Origin: Paramagnetospirillum magnetotacticum MS-1
GTDB lineage: Bacteria; Pseudomonadota; Alphaproteobacteria; Rhodospirillales; Magnetospirillaceae
Direction of reading: 5' to 3'
NCBI RefSeq assembly: GCF_000829825.1
Contig: NZ_JXSL01000030.1
Coordinates: forward strand, 689,501-753,500
DNA length: 64,000 nucleotides
The position numbers and the translations under genes were made by a program. Under the pieces are notes generated by a model that saw nothing but the letters and a program-made list of their open reading frames with translations, was not told where the DNA came from and ran no database searches. Below are positions 44,166-53,824 of the stretch, piece after piece. The stretch's first letter is position 1, and each line of letters starts with the position of its first letter.

Positions 44166-45242
44166 ATGAGACTCCTCGATCTTTACCTGACCTTACGCCT
44201 CGCCTTGTCAACGGCGGTTCACACCCTTGCCGGGCGCGTGAAGGGACGCAGTTACGTCCCCCATCCGCGCACCATGCTGTTCATCGAGCCCACCAGCCAT
44301 TGCAACCTGGAATGCAGCTTCTGCACCTATCGCCTTGACCGGCATCCCCGGCTGACCCTGGACATGGAGCGGTTCGAAGATTATGTCGCCCAGGCGAGAG
44401 CCATGGGCTTCGCCGACATGGTCCTGACTCCCATCAACGGTGATGTGTTCATGGACCGGACCATCCTCGACAAGCTGCGTCTGCTCGATCGCCTGAAGGA
44501 TGGTCCCGGCATCATCCTCTACACCAATCTGATCGGCGCCTCGGCGGAGCAATTGGGCGAGATCCTCGCCCTGGCCCGCCTGAAGATGTTCCAGGTCAGC
44601 ATCTACGGCCACGATTTCGAGACCTTCCGACGCATCACCGGACGCGGCCAGGTCCAGTTCCGCCGCCTGTTGGCCAATCTGGAGACCATCGCCGATCTGG
44701 TCGCCCAAGGCGTAGTGCCCCAGGCCCTGAGCATCTGCGTGCGCACCGAGCGCCATTACCGCCTGGAGGACGAAGCCTCGGGCGAGCTTCATGTCCTGTT
44801 GCGTCGCCTGATCAGCCTCGGCATCCCCGTCTCGGTGCAATCCTGCCTCGACGATTGGGGCGGACTGGTGGCTGAGACCGATCTGGACGGTCTGGACATG
44901 CCCCTGATCCGGGGCCGCCTGATCCCCAAGAACGGCGCCTGTATCGAGCCCTTCTACAACGTCCAGATCCTGGCCGATGGACGGGTCAATGCCTGCGCCT
45001 GCCGCTCGGTGGGCGAGGATCTGATCATCGGCGATCTGCGCCAAGACGATCTCAAGACCATCCTGTCGGCCCGCAACCCCGCCTATACCGGCCTGATCGA
45101 ACGCCAGCAGAAAGGCGACTTTCCCCAGACCTGCCGGGGCTGCTCGTTCTATCGCAGCATCTATGACCGCCGGATCAGGAATGCCTCGCCCCTGGGCCAT
45201 ATGAGCCTGGAGCAGTTCCACACCTTTCTCAGCCGGGAATGA
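44166..45242 (+). CDS. Radical SAM/SPASM-type enzyme
   Basis: 358 aa. The radical SAM cluster motif is CNLECSFC (CxxxCxxC) near 46-53. C-terminal cysteines (GACIEP; NACACRS; CRGCSFY) resemble a SPASM or twitch auxiliary cluster. It may modify a sugar, lipid or peptide during surface glycan assembly. The first gene after a 147-bp divergent gap, followed 9 bp later by an FkbM methyltransferase. No precursor peptide gene was noticed nearby. Reaction unknown. Confidence 0.85.
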   Translation: MRLLDLYLTLRLALSTAVHTLAGRVKGRSYVPHPRTMLFIEPTSHCNLECSFCTYRLDRHPRLTLDMERFEDYVAQARAMGFADMVLTPINGDVFMDRTILDKLRLLDRLKDGPGIILYTNLIGASAEQLGEILALARLKMFQVSIYGHDFETFRRITGRGQVQFRRLLANLETIADLVAQGVVPQALSICVRTERHYRLEDEASGELHVLLRRLISLGIPVSVQSCLDDWGGLVAETDLDGLDMPLIRGRLIPKNGACIEPFYNVQILADGRVNACACRSVGEDLIIGDLRQDDLKTILSARNPAYTGLIERQQKGDFPQTCRGCSFYRSIYDRRIRNASPLGHMSLEQFHTFLSRE

Positions 45243-45251
45243 CGCGCCGCC

Positions 45252-46220
45252 ATGTCCTTGTCCGCAAATCTATTTCGCCCCCTGGGCCTGGGAACCATCC
45301 TCGATCGCCATCCCATGACCGGCCTCGACATCGGATCGCGCGGCGGGTTCGAGCCCGATCTAATGCCCATAGCCTTCGCCGTGGACGCCATCGGTTTCGA
45401 GCCCGAGCCCGAGGCCTTCGCCCGGCTGGGTGACCAGCCCAAGGGAGCATGGCGTTCGCTGCGCCATCTGCCCAGTGCCATCGGGGCCAAGGATGGCCCG
45501 CAGATGCTGCACATCACCCGCGACCCGGTCTCCACCTCGCTGTTGCGCCCTGATCCCTCCATCGGCGAGGCCTTCGCCAAGCCGCAATTCTTCGAAGTGG
45601 TGCGCGAGGTGCCGGTTGCCTGCCGCACCCTCGATTCCGCCCTGGCCGAAGCGGGGGTTTCCGACCCCGCCTATCTCAAGATCGATGTGGAAGGGGCCGA
45701 GCTGGACATCTTAAAGGCCGCGCCCGCCACCCTGGCCTCGCTGCTGGCCATCAAGGCCGAGGTGGGCTTTCTGCGCTTTCGCCATGACCAGCCCATCGCC
45801 GCCGAGATCGAGTTGTTCCTGCGCGGCCAGGGATTCGAACTTCTGGACTTCATCTCGCCCCGCCGCTGGCGCATCCAGGGCTATGTCATCCATCCCCAGG
45901 CGGGAGAGGGCGCCGTGCCCTATAGCCGGGGACGGCTGATGCAGGGCGACTATCTGTTCCTGCGCGATCCCGACACCATCGCCGAGCCCCAGCGTCTGTT
46001 CCACCTGGCCATGCTGGCCATGGCCCATGGTTTCTTCGATACGGGGCTTGCCATTCTGTCGCGCCCCGCCGTCGCCGCCTGGCTGGGCCAGCCGCCCGAA
46101 CCCCTGGTGGCCGAAGCGTCGAAGGCCTTTGGCCGCATGGTCTGGCGCCAATCGGTGGTGCGTCATCTGCGGCTGCTGTGGACCTATGGCCGCTCAGCGC
46201 TCAATCTGTTCCTGAAATAG
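45252..46220 (+). CDS. FkbM family methyltransferase
   Basis: 322 aa. The SAM-binding start GLDIGSRGGFEPDLMPIA and the FkbM signature YLKIDVEGAELDILKAAP near 140 are clear, with CRTLDSALAEAG just before. A C-terminal region of about 120 residues extends past the catalytic domain. FkbM enzymes O-methylate sugars in glycans and antibiotics. It probably works with the radical SAM gene just upstream. Its last 27 bp overlap a convergent glycosyltransferase gene. Confidence 0.87.
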   Translation: MSLSANLFRPLGLGTILDRHPMTGLDIGSRGGFEPDLMPIAFAVDAIGFEPEPEAFARLGDQPKGAWRSLRHLPSAIGAKDGPQMLHITRDPVSTSLLRPDPSIGEAFAKPQFFEVVREVPVACRTLDSALAEAGVSDPAYLKIDVEGAELDILKAAPATLASLLAIKAEVGFLRFRHDQPIAAEIELFLRGQGFELLDFISPRRWRIQGYVIHPQAGEGAVPYSRGRLMQGDYLFLRDPDTIAEPQRLFHLAMLAMAHGFFDTGLAILSRPAVAAWLGQPPEPLVAEASKAFGRMVWRQSVVRHLRLLWTYGRSALNLFLK

Positions 46221-47381
46221 GGTTTCCAGCACCGCCGCTTGGCCGCCCCAGCCATACTGGGCCAGACGGCCAAGATCGGGGGCGCAGCCTTGCGGGCAGG
46301 TCTCCAGCGCCGCCGCCACCTCTTGCGCGCTCGAACATCCCAGCAGCACCCCGCCCAATCGGGCCGCGAGACGTTGCGCATCACCCCCTTCGGGCGGCAG
46401 GCAGATCATGGGCCGGGCCAGGGCGATCAGTTCGAATAGTTTGTGCTGGAACAGGGCGCGCGGCGTGCGCACGTAAAGGGTCGCCCAGGACCTGGCCGCC
46501 ATGTCCCTGATCTCGCCTAAGGTGCGCCAGCCCGGCGCCTCCAGCACGGCACCGGGGACCAGCCGCCCTGCAGCGTCGAGAAACCGCGCCGTCTCGGACC
46601 CGGCATAGGTCAGGGTCAGCGGTCGCCCCGCCTGCCAGCGCCCCACGCCCGCCAGCAATTCCTCCAGTTCCGCCTGACCATACAGCCCGCCCAGCAGCAG
46701 CAGGCGGCGCTCGTCGCCCGCTGGCGGCATGGGGGCCAGCAGACCGTCGCCGATACCGCTGTGAACAACCCTGGCCCCCGTCCCGAACCAGGGCACCGCA
46801 TCCTCGGCATGATCGGGCGAAAGCGCGGTCAGCGCTGCGAAATCGCCGAAGCGCCGGGCCAGCAGACCCCGGATGGGCGCCGGAATAAAGACGCTCCACG
46901 GATCCTTGACATCCATCACCCAGGGGCAACCGGCCAAGGCGGCGATGCCGCGCCCGATGGCCAGGGCATCGGTATTGCCGAAGGTCGCCCACACCACTTG
47001 GGGGCGGAAGGCTTTTGCCAGCACGGGCCAGAAGGGGCGGCTGCCGTCGCGCCAATCACTGAACACCCCGCCACGGATAAGGTAATAGCCCGCCGCCACC
47101 GCCTTGCGCAAAACGGCGGGCAGATGCCCTTCGCGAAAGGCCGAAAGCAGGCGGTCGCGGCGCGGCGCGATGGCCAGCCGGAAGGGCGAGGCCCAGTCAT
47201 GACGCCCCAGCGCCGCCGCCAGATCCTCGGGCCGGTAATCGGCGGGATGGCCCTCCAGCGTCTCTGTCAGCAGCACCACCTGATGCCCCCGCGCCGCCAG
47301 GGCTTCGGCGAAGCGGGCCATGCGGGTGGCGCAGACATGGGGCGTGTCGGGATGGCAGTGGTTGACCAGGACGGCGCGCAT
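46194..47381 (-). CDS. Glycosyltransferase (GT-B fold, GT4-like)
   Basis: 395 aa from the ATG at 47381. N-terminal VLVNHCHPDTPHVCATRMAR and ALAARGHQVVLLTE are typical of a GT-B acceptor domain; VMDKVKDPW-like WVMDVKDPWSVFIP near 160 and a C-terminal donor region FQHKLFELIALARPMICLP follow. The family assignment is moderately secure; substrate unknown. It shares a TGATG junction with the upstream asparagine synthase gene, so the two are co-expressed and likely act on the same product. Confidence 0.8.
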   Translation of the reverse strand: MRAVLVNHCHPDTPHVCATRMARFAEALAARGHQVVLLTETLEGHPADYRPEDLAAALGRHDWASPFRLAIAPRRDRLLSAFREGHLPAVLRKAVAAGYYLIRGGVFSDWRDGSRPFWPVLAKAFRPQVVWATFGNTDALAIGRGIAALAGCPWVMDVKDPWSVFIPAPIRGLLARRFGDFAALTALSPDHAEDAVPWFGTGARVVHSGIGDGLLAPMPPAGDERRLLLLGGLYGQAELEELLAGVGRWQAGRPLTLTYAGSETARFLDAAGRLVPGAVLEAPGWRTLGEIRDMAARSWATLYVRTPRALFQHKLFELIALARPMICLPPEGGDAQRLAARLGGVLLGCSSAQEVAAALETCPQGCAPDLGRLAQYGWGGQAAVLETLFQEQIER

Positions 47382-49276
47382 CAGGGAAGCGCCTCCACAC
47401 CCGGTTGGGCCGTGATGCGCTCCAGGAAATGCCTGCGCCAGGATTCCAGCATCAAGGGCCGCCACAGCACCCAGCCCAGATGAGTCTCACCCGCCCGGAA
47501 GCGGCGGATGGCGCAGCGCCACCACGAGACATTCCAGTAACCGGCCCTGGCGAAGGACGGGTCCTCGATCACCCGTTCCGCCTCGTCGATCAGCCCCTGA
47601 GCGAACCAGATGTCCTGGGGCGGCAAGAAGCCCTGCTTGTTCCAGCGGGTGCGCACTTGTTCCGGCAAGATGCCCTTCACCGCTTCGCGCAGCAGCCGCT
47701 TGGTCTGGGCCTCGCCCATCAGCAGTTTCGGATCCAGCGACAGGGCGAATTCGGCGATGCGGTGATCGCAGAACGGCAGCCGCACCTCGCGCGAATGGGC
47801 CATGGAATTGCGGTCGCCATAGCGCAGCAGCACTGGCAGATGGGTGGAAAACGAATCACGCATCAGTTCGGCGGCCAGGGGCGACCAGCCCTGGGGCACC
47901 ACCGGCGGGGCATTGGCCTTCGCCACCTGTTCGGCCAGATCGGGGGAGAGGCCGAACAAAAGATCGCTGCCTTTGCCGCTGATCTGCGCCAGCCAATGGC
48001 GCAGGCGGGGAGGCAAGGCCTTGGACAGGGCCTGACGCGGGCTATCCAGAGCGCCGGGATAGCGGGCGCGGATGGCCGCCTCCTCGGCCCCGCGCTCAGG
48101 CCCTGGCAAACCGGCGAGATAGCGGGCGAAATATTGCTCGTAACCACCCAGGATCTCGTCGGCGCCCTGGCCGTCCAGCAGCACGGTGACCCCTTGCTCC
48201 TTGGCCAGACGGAAGACGCAGTACTGGGCATACTGGCTGGCGCTGCCCACCGGCAATTCGTTGGCCCACAGAAAGTCGGGCAGATCGGCCAGCAGCCCGG
48301 CGGCACTGGGCTCCACCTGATGGACGATGGCGCCCGCCGCTTGCGATGTATGGCGGGCATAGTCCCACTCATCGGCCCTGGTGCCGGGAAAGCGCCCGGT
48401 GAACACATGATAGGGCGCGTCATCACCCAGCAGGCGCCGGGCCAGCATGATGATCGAGCCCGAATCCAGCCCGCCCGACAGGCACGACCCCACCGCAACG
48501 TCGGACCGCAGCCGCAGGCGGATGGAATCGGTCAAGAGATCGCGGAACCGCTCCGCCGCCTCGCCCATGCCAAGCGCGCCCAAGGCCGGATCGCGCGCCA
48601 AAGTCCAATAGCGGTCGATGCGGGTGTCCAAAGTGGACAGGTCCAGTTCCAGGCGCTCGCCCGGCAGCAATTGAAGGATGGCGGGAAACAAGGTGGCGCG
48701 TTCGTCGTCCAGGCCGGTGGCGGGCCGATGGGCAAAACGCAGCAGCGGCACCGGATCGAAATCGCGCCCGATCTCGGCCATGGCCAGCAATGCCTTGTAT
48801 TCCGAGGCAAAGGCGAACAGGCCGGGCCGCGCGGCGAACAGAAAGGGCTTTTCCCCGAAACGGTCGCGGGCGCAGACCAGGACCTTGCGGCGGCGGTCAA
48901 GGATGGCCAGGGCGAACATGCCGTTGAAGCGGGCGAAGCACTCTGGCCCCCAACGATCATAGGCGGCCAGCAGCACCTCGGTGTCGCTGTTGGTGTGAAA
49001 GACCTCGCCCAGCCCCACCAGTTCGGCCCGCACCTCGACGAAGTTATAGATCTCGCCATTGAAGACGGTGACCAGGCCGTCCCGCTCCATGGGCTGATGG
49101 CCCGCGGCGGAAGTGTCGAGGATGGACAGCCGCCGGTGGCCCAGCACGGCGCAGCCGTCATCGGAGCGCCAGATTCCCTGGTCGTCGGGTCCCCGGTGGA
49201 CCAGACGACCGGTCATGGCCTCGACGGCTCCGGGACTCACCGGCCGGTCGGCGACAATGCCTGCGATACCGCACAT
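47381..49276 (-). CDS. Asparagine synthase (glutamine-hydrolysing) family amidotransferase
   Basis: 631 aa. Ntn-type glutaminase domain with nucleophile Cys2 in MCGIAGIV and HRGPDDQGIW; then the ATP-pyrophosphatase synthase domain with SCLSGGLDSGSIIMLA near 255 and the HSREVRLPFCDHRIAEFA and KRLLREAVKGILP regions. Full AsnB length. In surface-glycan loci such enzymes often amidate uronic acids or other carboxylates rather than make asparagine. Gene context (glycosyltransferases, UDP-sugar dehydrogenase) supports that idea without proving it. Confidence 0.88.
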   Translation of the reverse strand: MCGIAGIVADRPVSPGAVEAMTGRLVHRGPDDQGIWRSDDGCAVLGHRRLSILDTSAAGHQPMERDGLVTVFNGEIYNFVEVRAELVGLGEVFHTNSDTEVLLAAYDRWGPECFARFNGMFALAILDRRRKVLVCARDRFGEKPFLFAARPGLFAFASEYKALLAMAEIGRDFDPVPLLRFAHRPATGLDDERATLFPAILQLLPGERLELDLSTLDTRIDRYWTLARDPALGALGMGEAAERFRDLLTDSIRLRLRSDVAVGSCLSGGLDSGSIIMLARRLLGDDAPYHVFTGRFPGTRADEWDYARHTSQAAGAIVHQVEPSAAGLLADLPDFLWANELPVGSASQYAQYCVFRLAKEQGVTVLLDGQGADEILGGYEQYFARYLAGLPGPERGAEEAAIRARYPGALDSPRQALSKALPPRLRHWLAQISGKGSDLLFGLSPDLAEQVAKANAPPVVPQGWSPLAAELMRDSFSTHLPVLLRYGDRNSMAHSREVRLPFCDHRIAEFALSLDPKLLMGEAQTKRLLREAVKGILPEQVRTRWNKQGFLPPQDIWFAQGLIDEAERVIEDPSFARAGYWNVSWWRCAIRRFRAGETHLGWVLWRPLMLESWRRHFLERITAQPGVEALP

Positions 49277-49385
49277 CTGCTAACGCCATCCCCGTTGCCG
49301 TAAGGTCCCATGTACTCCAGCCCCCTGAACGGCGCAAGCGGCCTTCCAATTGCCCCCAGAGCGGGGATGGGGTAAGGGTTGGGCC

Positions 49386-50684
49386 ATGAAACGCGCCGCC
49401 CATACCGACAACCCCCGCGCCATCGCCGTCGACCTGCTGTCCATGGTGTTGGACAAGGCCCGCCTGCTCGACGACGTGCTCGACGATTCTCGCCTGTCGA
49501 AGCTGGAAGAGCGCGACCGGGGCTTCGTGCGCATGCTGCTGGGCACCACGCTGAGGCGCCTGGGCCAGATCGACGCCCTGATCGAGCATTGCGTGGAAAA
49601 ACCCATGCGAGCCGGGGCCGCCGGGGCGGAACATGCGCTGCGCCTAGGAATCTGCCAGTTGCTGTTCCTCGACGTGGCGCCCCATGCCGCCATTTCCACC
49701 ACGGTGGATCTGGTCAAGGGCTCCAAGCTGGCCGGTTTCGCCAAGCTGTTGAACGCCGTGCTGCGCCGCCTGGACCGTGAAGGCCGCGAACTGGTGACCG
49801 AGCAGGATGCCGGGCTGCTCAACACACCGGAATGGCTGTGGCGCTCCTGGGTCCGGGCCTATGGCGAAGACGGCGCGCGGGCCATCGCCCAGGCCCATCT
49901 CATCGAGGCGCCCGTGGATATCACCGTGGCCGCCGATCCCGCTTTGTGGGCCGAGCGGCTGGAGGCCTCCATCTTGGCCACCGGCTCGCTGCGCCGCGCG
50001 GGCGGCGGCTCCATCGCCGCACTCCCCGGTTTCAACGAGGCGGCGTGGTGGATTCAAGACGCCGCCGCCGCCCTGCCCGCCCGCCTGCTGGGCGACGTCA
50101 GGGGCAAGGCCGTGGCCGATCTGTGCGCCGCACCGGGCGGCAAGGCGCTGCAATTGGCCGTGGCGGGAGCCGAGCTCACTGCGCTCGACCGTTCGGCCAA
50201 GCGGCTGGTGCGATTCACCGATAACCTGAAGCGTCTGGGCCTGAAGGCCAAGGTGGTGGAAGCCGATGCCGGGGCCTGGAGTCCACCCGCGCCTTTCGAC
50301 GCCATTCTGCTGGACGCGCCGTGTTCGGCCACCGGCACGCTGCGCCGCCACCCCGATGTGGCGCGCCACAAGAACCCCGCCGAGGTGATGAAGCTGGCCG
50401 GGGTTCAGGCCCGCCTGCTGCGCGCCGCGCTGCCCATGCTCAAACCGGGCGGCACCCTGGTCTACTGCACCTGTTCCCTGGAGCCCGAGGAAGGGCCGGA
50501 GCAGATCGCCGCCCTGCTGGCCGAGGGCGCACCGCTCAAGCGCGTTCCCATCCGGGCCGAGGAGGTGGGCGGGCTCGCCCAACTGATCACCGCTGACGGC
50601 GATCTGCGCACCCTGCCCTGCCATCTTGCCGAACTGGGCGGCATGGATGCATTCTTCGCGGCGCGTTTGGAGAAGATGTCATGA
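49386..50684 (+). CDS. rsmB: 16S rRNA (cytosine-967-C5)-methyltransferase RsmB
   Basis: 432 aa from the ATG at 49386. An N-terminal NusB-like helical domain (about 1-140; DRGFVRMLLGTTLRRLGQID) precedes the SAM domain: DLCAAPGGKALQLAV near 240, DAPCSATGTLRRHPD with catalytic-site PC near 306 and VYCTCSLEPEEG near 362 with the second Cys. It methylates C967 of 16S rRNA. It overlaps gmhB by 4 bp, so this housekeeping gene heads the glycan operon. Confidence 0.93.
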   Translation: MKRAAHTDNPRAIAVDLLSMVLDKARLLDDVLDDSRLSKLEERDRGFVRMLLGTTLRRLGQIDALIEHCVEKPMRAGAAGAEHALRLGICQLLFLDVAPHAAISTTVDLVKGSKLAGFAKLLNAVLRRLDREGRELVTEQDAGLLNTPEWLWRSWVRAYGEDGARAIAQAHLIEAPVDITVAADPALWAERLEASILATGSLRRAGGGSIAALPGFNEAAWWIQDAAAALPARLLGDVRGKAVADLCAAPGGKALQLAVAGAELTALDRSAKRLVRFTDNLKRLGLKAKVVEADAGAWSPPAPFDAILLDAPCSATGTLRRHPDVARHKNPAEVMKLAGVQARLLRAALPMLKPGGTLVYCTCSLEPEEGPEQIAALLAEGAPLKRVPIRAEEVGGLAQLITADGDLRTLPCHLAELGGMDAFFAARLEKMS

Positions 50685-51229
50685 AGCGCTTCGTCCTCAT
50701 CGACCGCGACGGCACCATCAACGTCGAAAAGCATTACCTGTCCGATCCGGACCAGTTGGAGCTTTATCCCGGCGTGGGCCGCGCCATCCGGCGGCTGAAC
50801 ATGCTGGGCCTCGGCGTGGCCGTGGTCACCAATCAGTCCGGCATCGCGCGCGGCTATTTCGATCTGGAACGTCTCGACCAGATTCACAACCGCCTCTACA
50901 CGCTTCTGGAGTCCGAGGGCGCCATGGTGGACGGGCTTTATATCTGTCCGCATGGCCCCGACGACGACTGCGCCTGCCGCAAGCCGCTGCCGGGCATGGT
51001 GAGCCAGGCGGTGGCCGAGCATCATTTCGACCCGGCCCAATCCTTCATGATCGGCGACAAGGAAGTGGACGTGGAACTGGGCCATGCGGTGGGCGCCGTC
51101 AGCATCCTGGTGCGCACCGGCCACGGCCCCAAATTCGTCGAAGGCACCAAGGCCGATTACGTGGTCGACGACCTGCCCCAGGCCGTCGCCGTCATCGAGA
51201 AGCTGCTGGCATGCGCATCCTCTTCCTGA
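50681..51229 (+). CDS. gmhB: D-glycero-D-manno-heptose 1,7-bisphosphate 7-phosphatase GmhB
   Basis: 182 aa HAD phosphatase. VLIDRDGTINVEKHYLSDP at the N-terminus, VVTNQSGIARGYF, zinc-site residues CPHGPDDDCACRKP and MIGDKEVDVELG match GmhB. It removes the C7 phosphate in ADP-heptose synthesis for LPS core. The zinc ligands are all visible. It overlaps the following glycosyltransferase by 19 bp. The other heptose genes (gmhA, hldE, hldD) are not in the window. Confidence 0.93.
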   Translation: MKRFVLIDRDGTINVEKHYLSDPDQLELYPGVGRAIRRLNMLGLGVAVVTNQSGIARGYFDLERLDQIHNRLYTLLESEGAMVDGLYICPHGPDDDCACRKPLPGMVSQAVAEHHFDPAQSFMIGDKEVDVELGHAVGAVSILVRTGHGPKFVEGTKADYVVDDLPQAVAVIEKLLACASSS

Positions 51230-52470
51230 CCGAAAACTATCCGCCGGAAACCAATGCCGCCGCCACCCGTGTGTCCGAGCGCGCGGCCTATTGGATCAAG
51301 GCCGGGCATCAGGTCACGGTGCTGACCTCGGCCCCCAATTTCCCCGGCGGCAAGCTGTTCGACGGCTGGCGCAATTCCTGGCGCCAAGTCTCGGAGGTGG
51401 ACGGCATCCGGGTGGTCCGCGTCAAGACCTATATCGCCCCCAATGAGGGCTTCGCCAAGCGCATCCTCGACTTCCTGTCCTTCATGGTTTCGGCCTTCGT
51501 CGCCGGACTGTTCGAAGCGCGGCCCGACGTGGTGGTCTCCACCAGCCCGCAATTCTTTGCCGCCGTGGGCGGCTGGGCCCTGGCCGCCGCGCGCCGCGTT
51601 CCCTTCGTCTTCGAACTGGGCGATCTGTGGCCGCGCTCCATCACCGCCGTGGGCGCCATGAAGGACAGCCCCGTCATCCGCGCCATCGAGGCATTGGAAC
51701 TGTTCCTCTACCGCCGCTCGGCCGCCGTGGTGGCGCTGACCCGGGCCTTCAAGGCCGACCTTATCGCGCGCCGCATTCCGGGCGAAAAGATCGCCGTGGT
51801 GATCAACGGCGTCGACCTGCCCCGCTATGCGCCAAGGCCGCGCGACGAGGCCTTGGAGGCCGAATGGGGGCTCAAGGATAAGTTCGTCATCGGCTATGTG
51901 GGCACCCACGGCATGGCCCATGGCCTGATCAATGTGCTGGACGCGGCGGAACGCCTGAAAGAGACCGCGCCCCATATCCGCTTTCTTCTGGTGGGCAACG
52001 GCGCCGAGCGCCAGATGCTGATGCAAGATGCGGGGCGCCGTGACCTCACCAATGTGGTGTTCGGCCCCTCCCAGCCCAAGGAGCGCATGCCCGCCGTATG
52101 GTCGCTGTGCGATGTGGCGCTGATCCATCTGAAGGATTCCCCCGCCTTCGCCGAGGTGATCCCGTCCAAGATGTTCGAGGCCATGGGAATGGGCCTGCCC
52201 CTGCTGCTGGTCGCACCCAGGGGCGAGGCGTCGCATATCGTCGAGGCCGACAGGGCCGGGCTGTTCGTCCCCGCCGCCGACCCGGACGCCCTGGCCGCTG
52301 CCGCGCGGCGTATGGCCGATGAGGTCGAGGAGCGCAAGACCCTGGCCGTAGCCAGTCTGGCCGCCGCCTCGTCCCATACCCGCCAGCGTCAGGCGGAACT
52401 GTTCATCCAAGTGCTGGAAAAGGTGGTTGCCGGGCGCGGCCCCACCGAAGCTGGCGCCATCGAGGGCTGA
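51211..52470 (+). CDS. Glycosyltransferase family 4 protein (WbuB-like)
   Basis: 419 aa from the ATG at 51211, inside the gmhB 3' end. N-terminal LTENYPPETNAAATRVSE and TSAPNFPGGKLFDGWRN, central FVFELGDLWPRSITAVGAM, and C-terminal VIPSKMFEAMGMGLPLLL donor-binding segment match the WbuB/WcaI-type GT4 family used in O-antigen and colanic-acid synthesis. Likely transfers an N-acetyl amino sugar; the exact sugar is unknown. Confidence 0.88.
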   Translation: MRILFLTENYPPETNAAATRVSERAAYWIKAGHQVTVLTSAPNFPGGKLFDGWRNSWRQVSEVDGIRVVRVKTYIAPNEGFAKRILDFLSFMVSAFVAGLFEARPDVVVSTSPQFFAAVGGWALAAARRVPFVFELGDLWPRSITAVGAMKDSPVIRAIEALELFLYRRSAAVVALTRAFKADLIARRIPGEKIAVVINGVDLPRYAPRPRDEALEAEWGLKDKFVIGYVGTHGMAHGLINVLDAAERLKETAPHIRFLLVGNGAERQMLMQDAGRRDLTNVVFGPSQPKERMPAVWSLCDVALIHLKDSPAFAEVIPSKMFEAMGMGLPLLLVAPRGEASHIVEADRAGLFVPAADPDALAAAARRMADEVEERKTLAVASLAAASSHTRQRQAELFIQVLEKVVAGRGPTEAGAIEG

Positions 52471-52547
52471 GCCCATCATCTTTTCGTTGACGGGGAGGGG
52501 CGGCTTTGTCCACAACCCCCTGGCAAGTGTTTGAGGAGCCTCGTTCC

Positions 52548-53819
52548 ATGTCCACCCCGTCGTCGCGGATCGCCGTCATCGGCCTGGGCTATGTCGGCCT
52601 GCCGCTGGCCGTGGCCATCGCCCGCCACTTCCCCACCATCGGGTTCGACATCGATCAGGGCCGCATCGGCGAGTTGCACAAGGGCTTCGACCGCACCGGC
52701 GAGGTGGAGGCGTCGCGCCTCAGAGCCAGCACCATGCGCCTGTCGGCCAAGGCCGAGGACATCATCGGCCAGGACGTCTACATCGTCACCGTGCCCACCC
52801 CGGTGGATTCCGATAACCGCCCGGACCTCAAGCCCGTCCTGTCGGCCTGCCGCAGCGTCGGCCAGGCCATGAAGAAGGGCGCCGTGGTGGTGTTCGAAAG
52901 CACCGTCTATCCCGGCGTTACCGAAGATATCTGCGGGCCCGAGCTGGAAAAGCATTCCGGCCTTAAATGCGGCACCGACTTCTTCCTGGGCTACAGCCCC
53001 GAGCGCATCAATCCCGGCGACCGCGAACACACCGTGGACCGCATCACCAAGGTGATCGCCGGTCAGACCCCCGAAGTGACGGCCCTGCTGACCCGCGTCT
53101 ACGGCTCGGTGACCACGGGCGGCGTCTTTCCCGCCGCCTCCATCCGGGTGGCCGAAGCCGCCAAGGTGATCGAGAACGCCCAGCGCGACATCAACATCGC
53201 CTTCATCAACGAGATCACCATGATCTTCCAGAAGCTGGGGATCTCGGTCTACGACGTGCTGGACGCCTCGTCCACCAAGTGGAACTTCCTCAATTTCAAG
53301 CCAGGTCTGGTGGGCGGCCACTGCATCGGCGTTGATCCCTTCTATCTGGCCCAATGCGCCCAGGATAACGGCCACCATCCGGAAATCATCCTGTCGGGAC
53401 GACGCATCAACGACGGCATGGGCGAATGGATCGCCGACCGGGTCTCGGCCCAGTTGACGGCAGGCTCGCGCATCCTGGTTCTGGGCCTGACCTTCAAGGA
53501 GAACGTCCCGGATCTCAGAAATTCCAAGGTGGTGGACGTGATTCGGGCGTTGCGCAACAGGGGCCATACCGTGGATGTTCACGACCCCTTCGCCGACCCG
53601 GCCGAGGCGGCGCACGAATATTCCGAGACCCTGATGCCCAGCCTGGACGGAGCGCGTGGCTATGACTGCCTGCTGGGCGCCGTGCCCCACCAGTCCTATG
53701 TGGCCTTCTCGGGCGAGAACTTCACCACCTTGGTCCGCGACGGCGGGCTGGTGGCCGACGTCAAGGGCATGTGGCGCGGCATGGATATTCCCGAATCTCT
53801 GCGCCTCTGGCGGTTGTAG
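52548..53819 (+). CDS. UDP-N-acetylhexosamine 6-dehydrogenase (TviB/WbpA-like)
   Basis: 423 aa from the ATG at 52548 (GAGGAG upstream). Rossmann GLGYVGLPLAVA, VTVPTPVD, ESTVYPGVTED, and catalytic Cys in LVGGHCIGVDPFYL near 262, with FKENVPDLRNSKV in the C-terminal domain. The wording NFLNFKPGLVGGHCIG is characteristic of the TviB/WbpA/WbpO branch, which makes UDP-GlcNAcA or UDP-GalNAcA. The product would supply an acidic sugar to the polymer, possibly the substrate for the amidotransferases here. Confidence 0.9.
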   Translation: MSTPSSRIAVIGLGYVGLPLAVAIARHFPTIGFDIDQGRIGELHKGFDRTGEVEASRLRASTMRLSAKAEDIIGQDVYIVTVPTPVDSDNRPDLKPVLSACRSVGQAMKKGAVVVFESTVYPGVTEDICGPELEKHSGLKCGTDFFLGYSPERINPGDREHTVDRITKVIAGQTPEVTALLTRVYGSVTTGGVFPAASIRVAEAAKVIENAQRDINIAFINEITMIFQKLGISVYDVLDASSTKWNFLNFKPGLVGGHCIGVDPFYLAQCAQDNGHHPEIILSGRRINDGMGEWIADRVSAQLTAGSRILVLGLTFKENVPDLRNSKVVDVIRALRNRGHTVDVHDPFADPAEAAHEYSETLMPSLDGARGYDCLLGAVPHQSYVAFSGENFTTLVRDGGLVADVKGMWRGMDIPESLRLWRL

Positions 53820-53824
53820 CCCCA

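Noticed and set aside
49340-49380. GAGCGGGGATGGGGTAAGGG sequence before rsmB, similar to half of the CCCTCACCC-type repeat
   Set aside because: Too short and without a matching second arm; may be a degraded repeat, not reportable as a feature.
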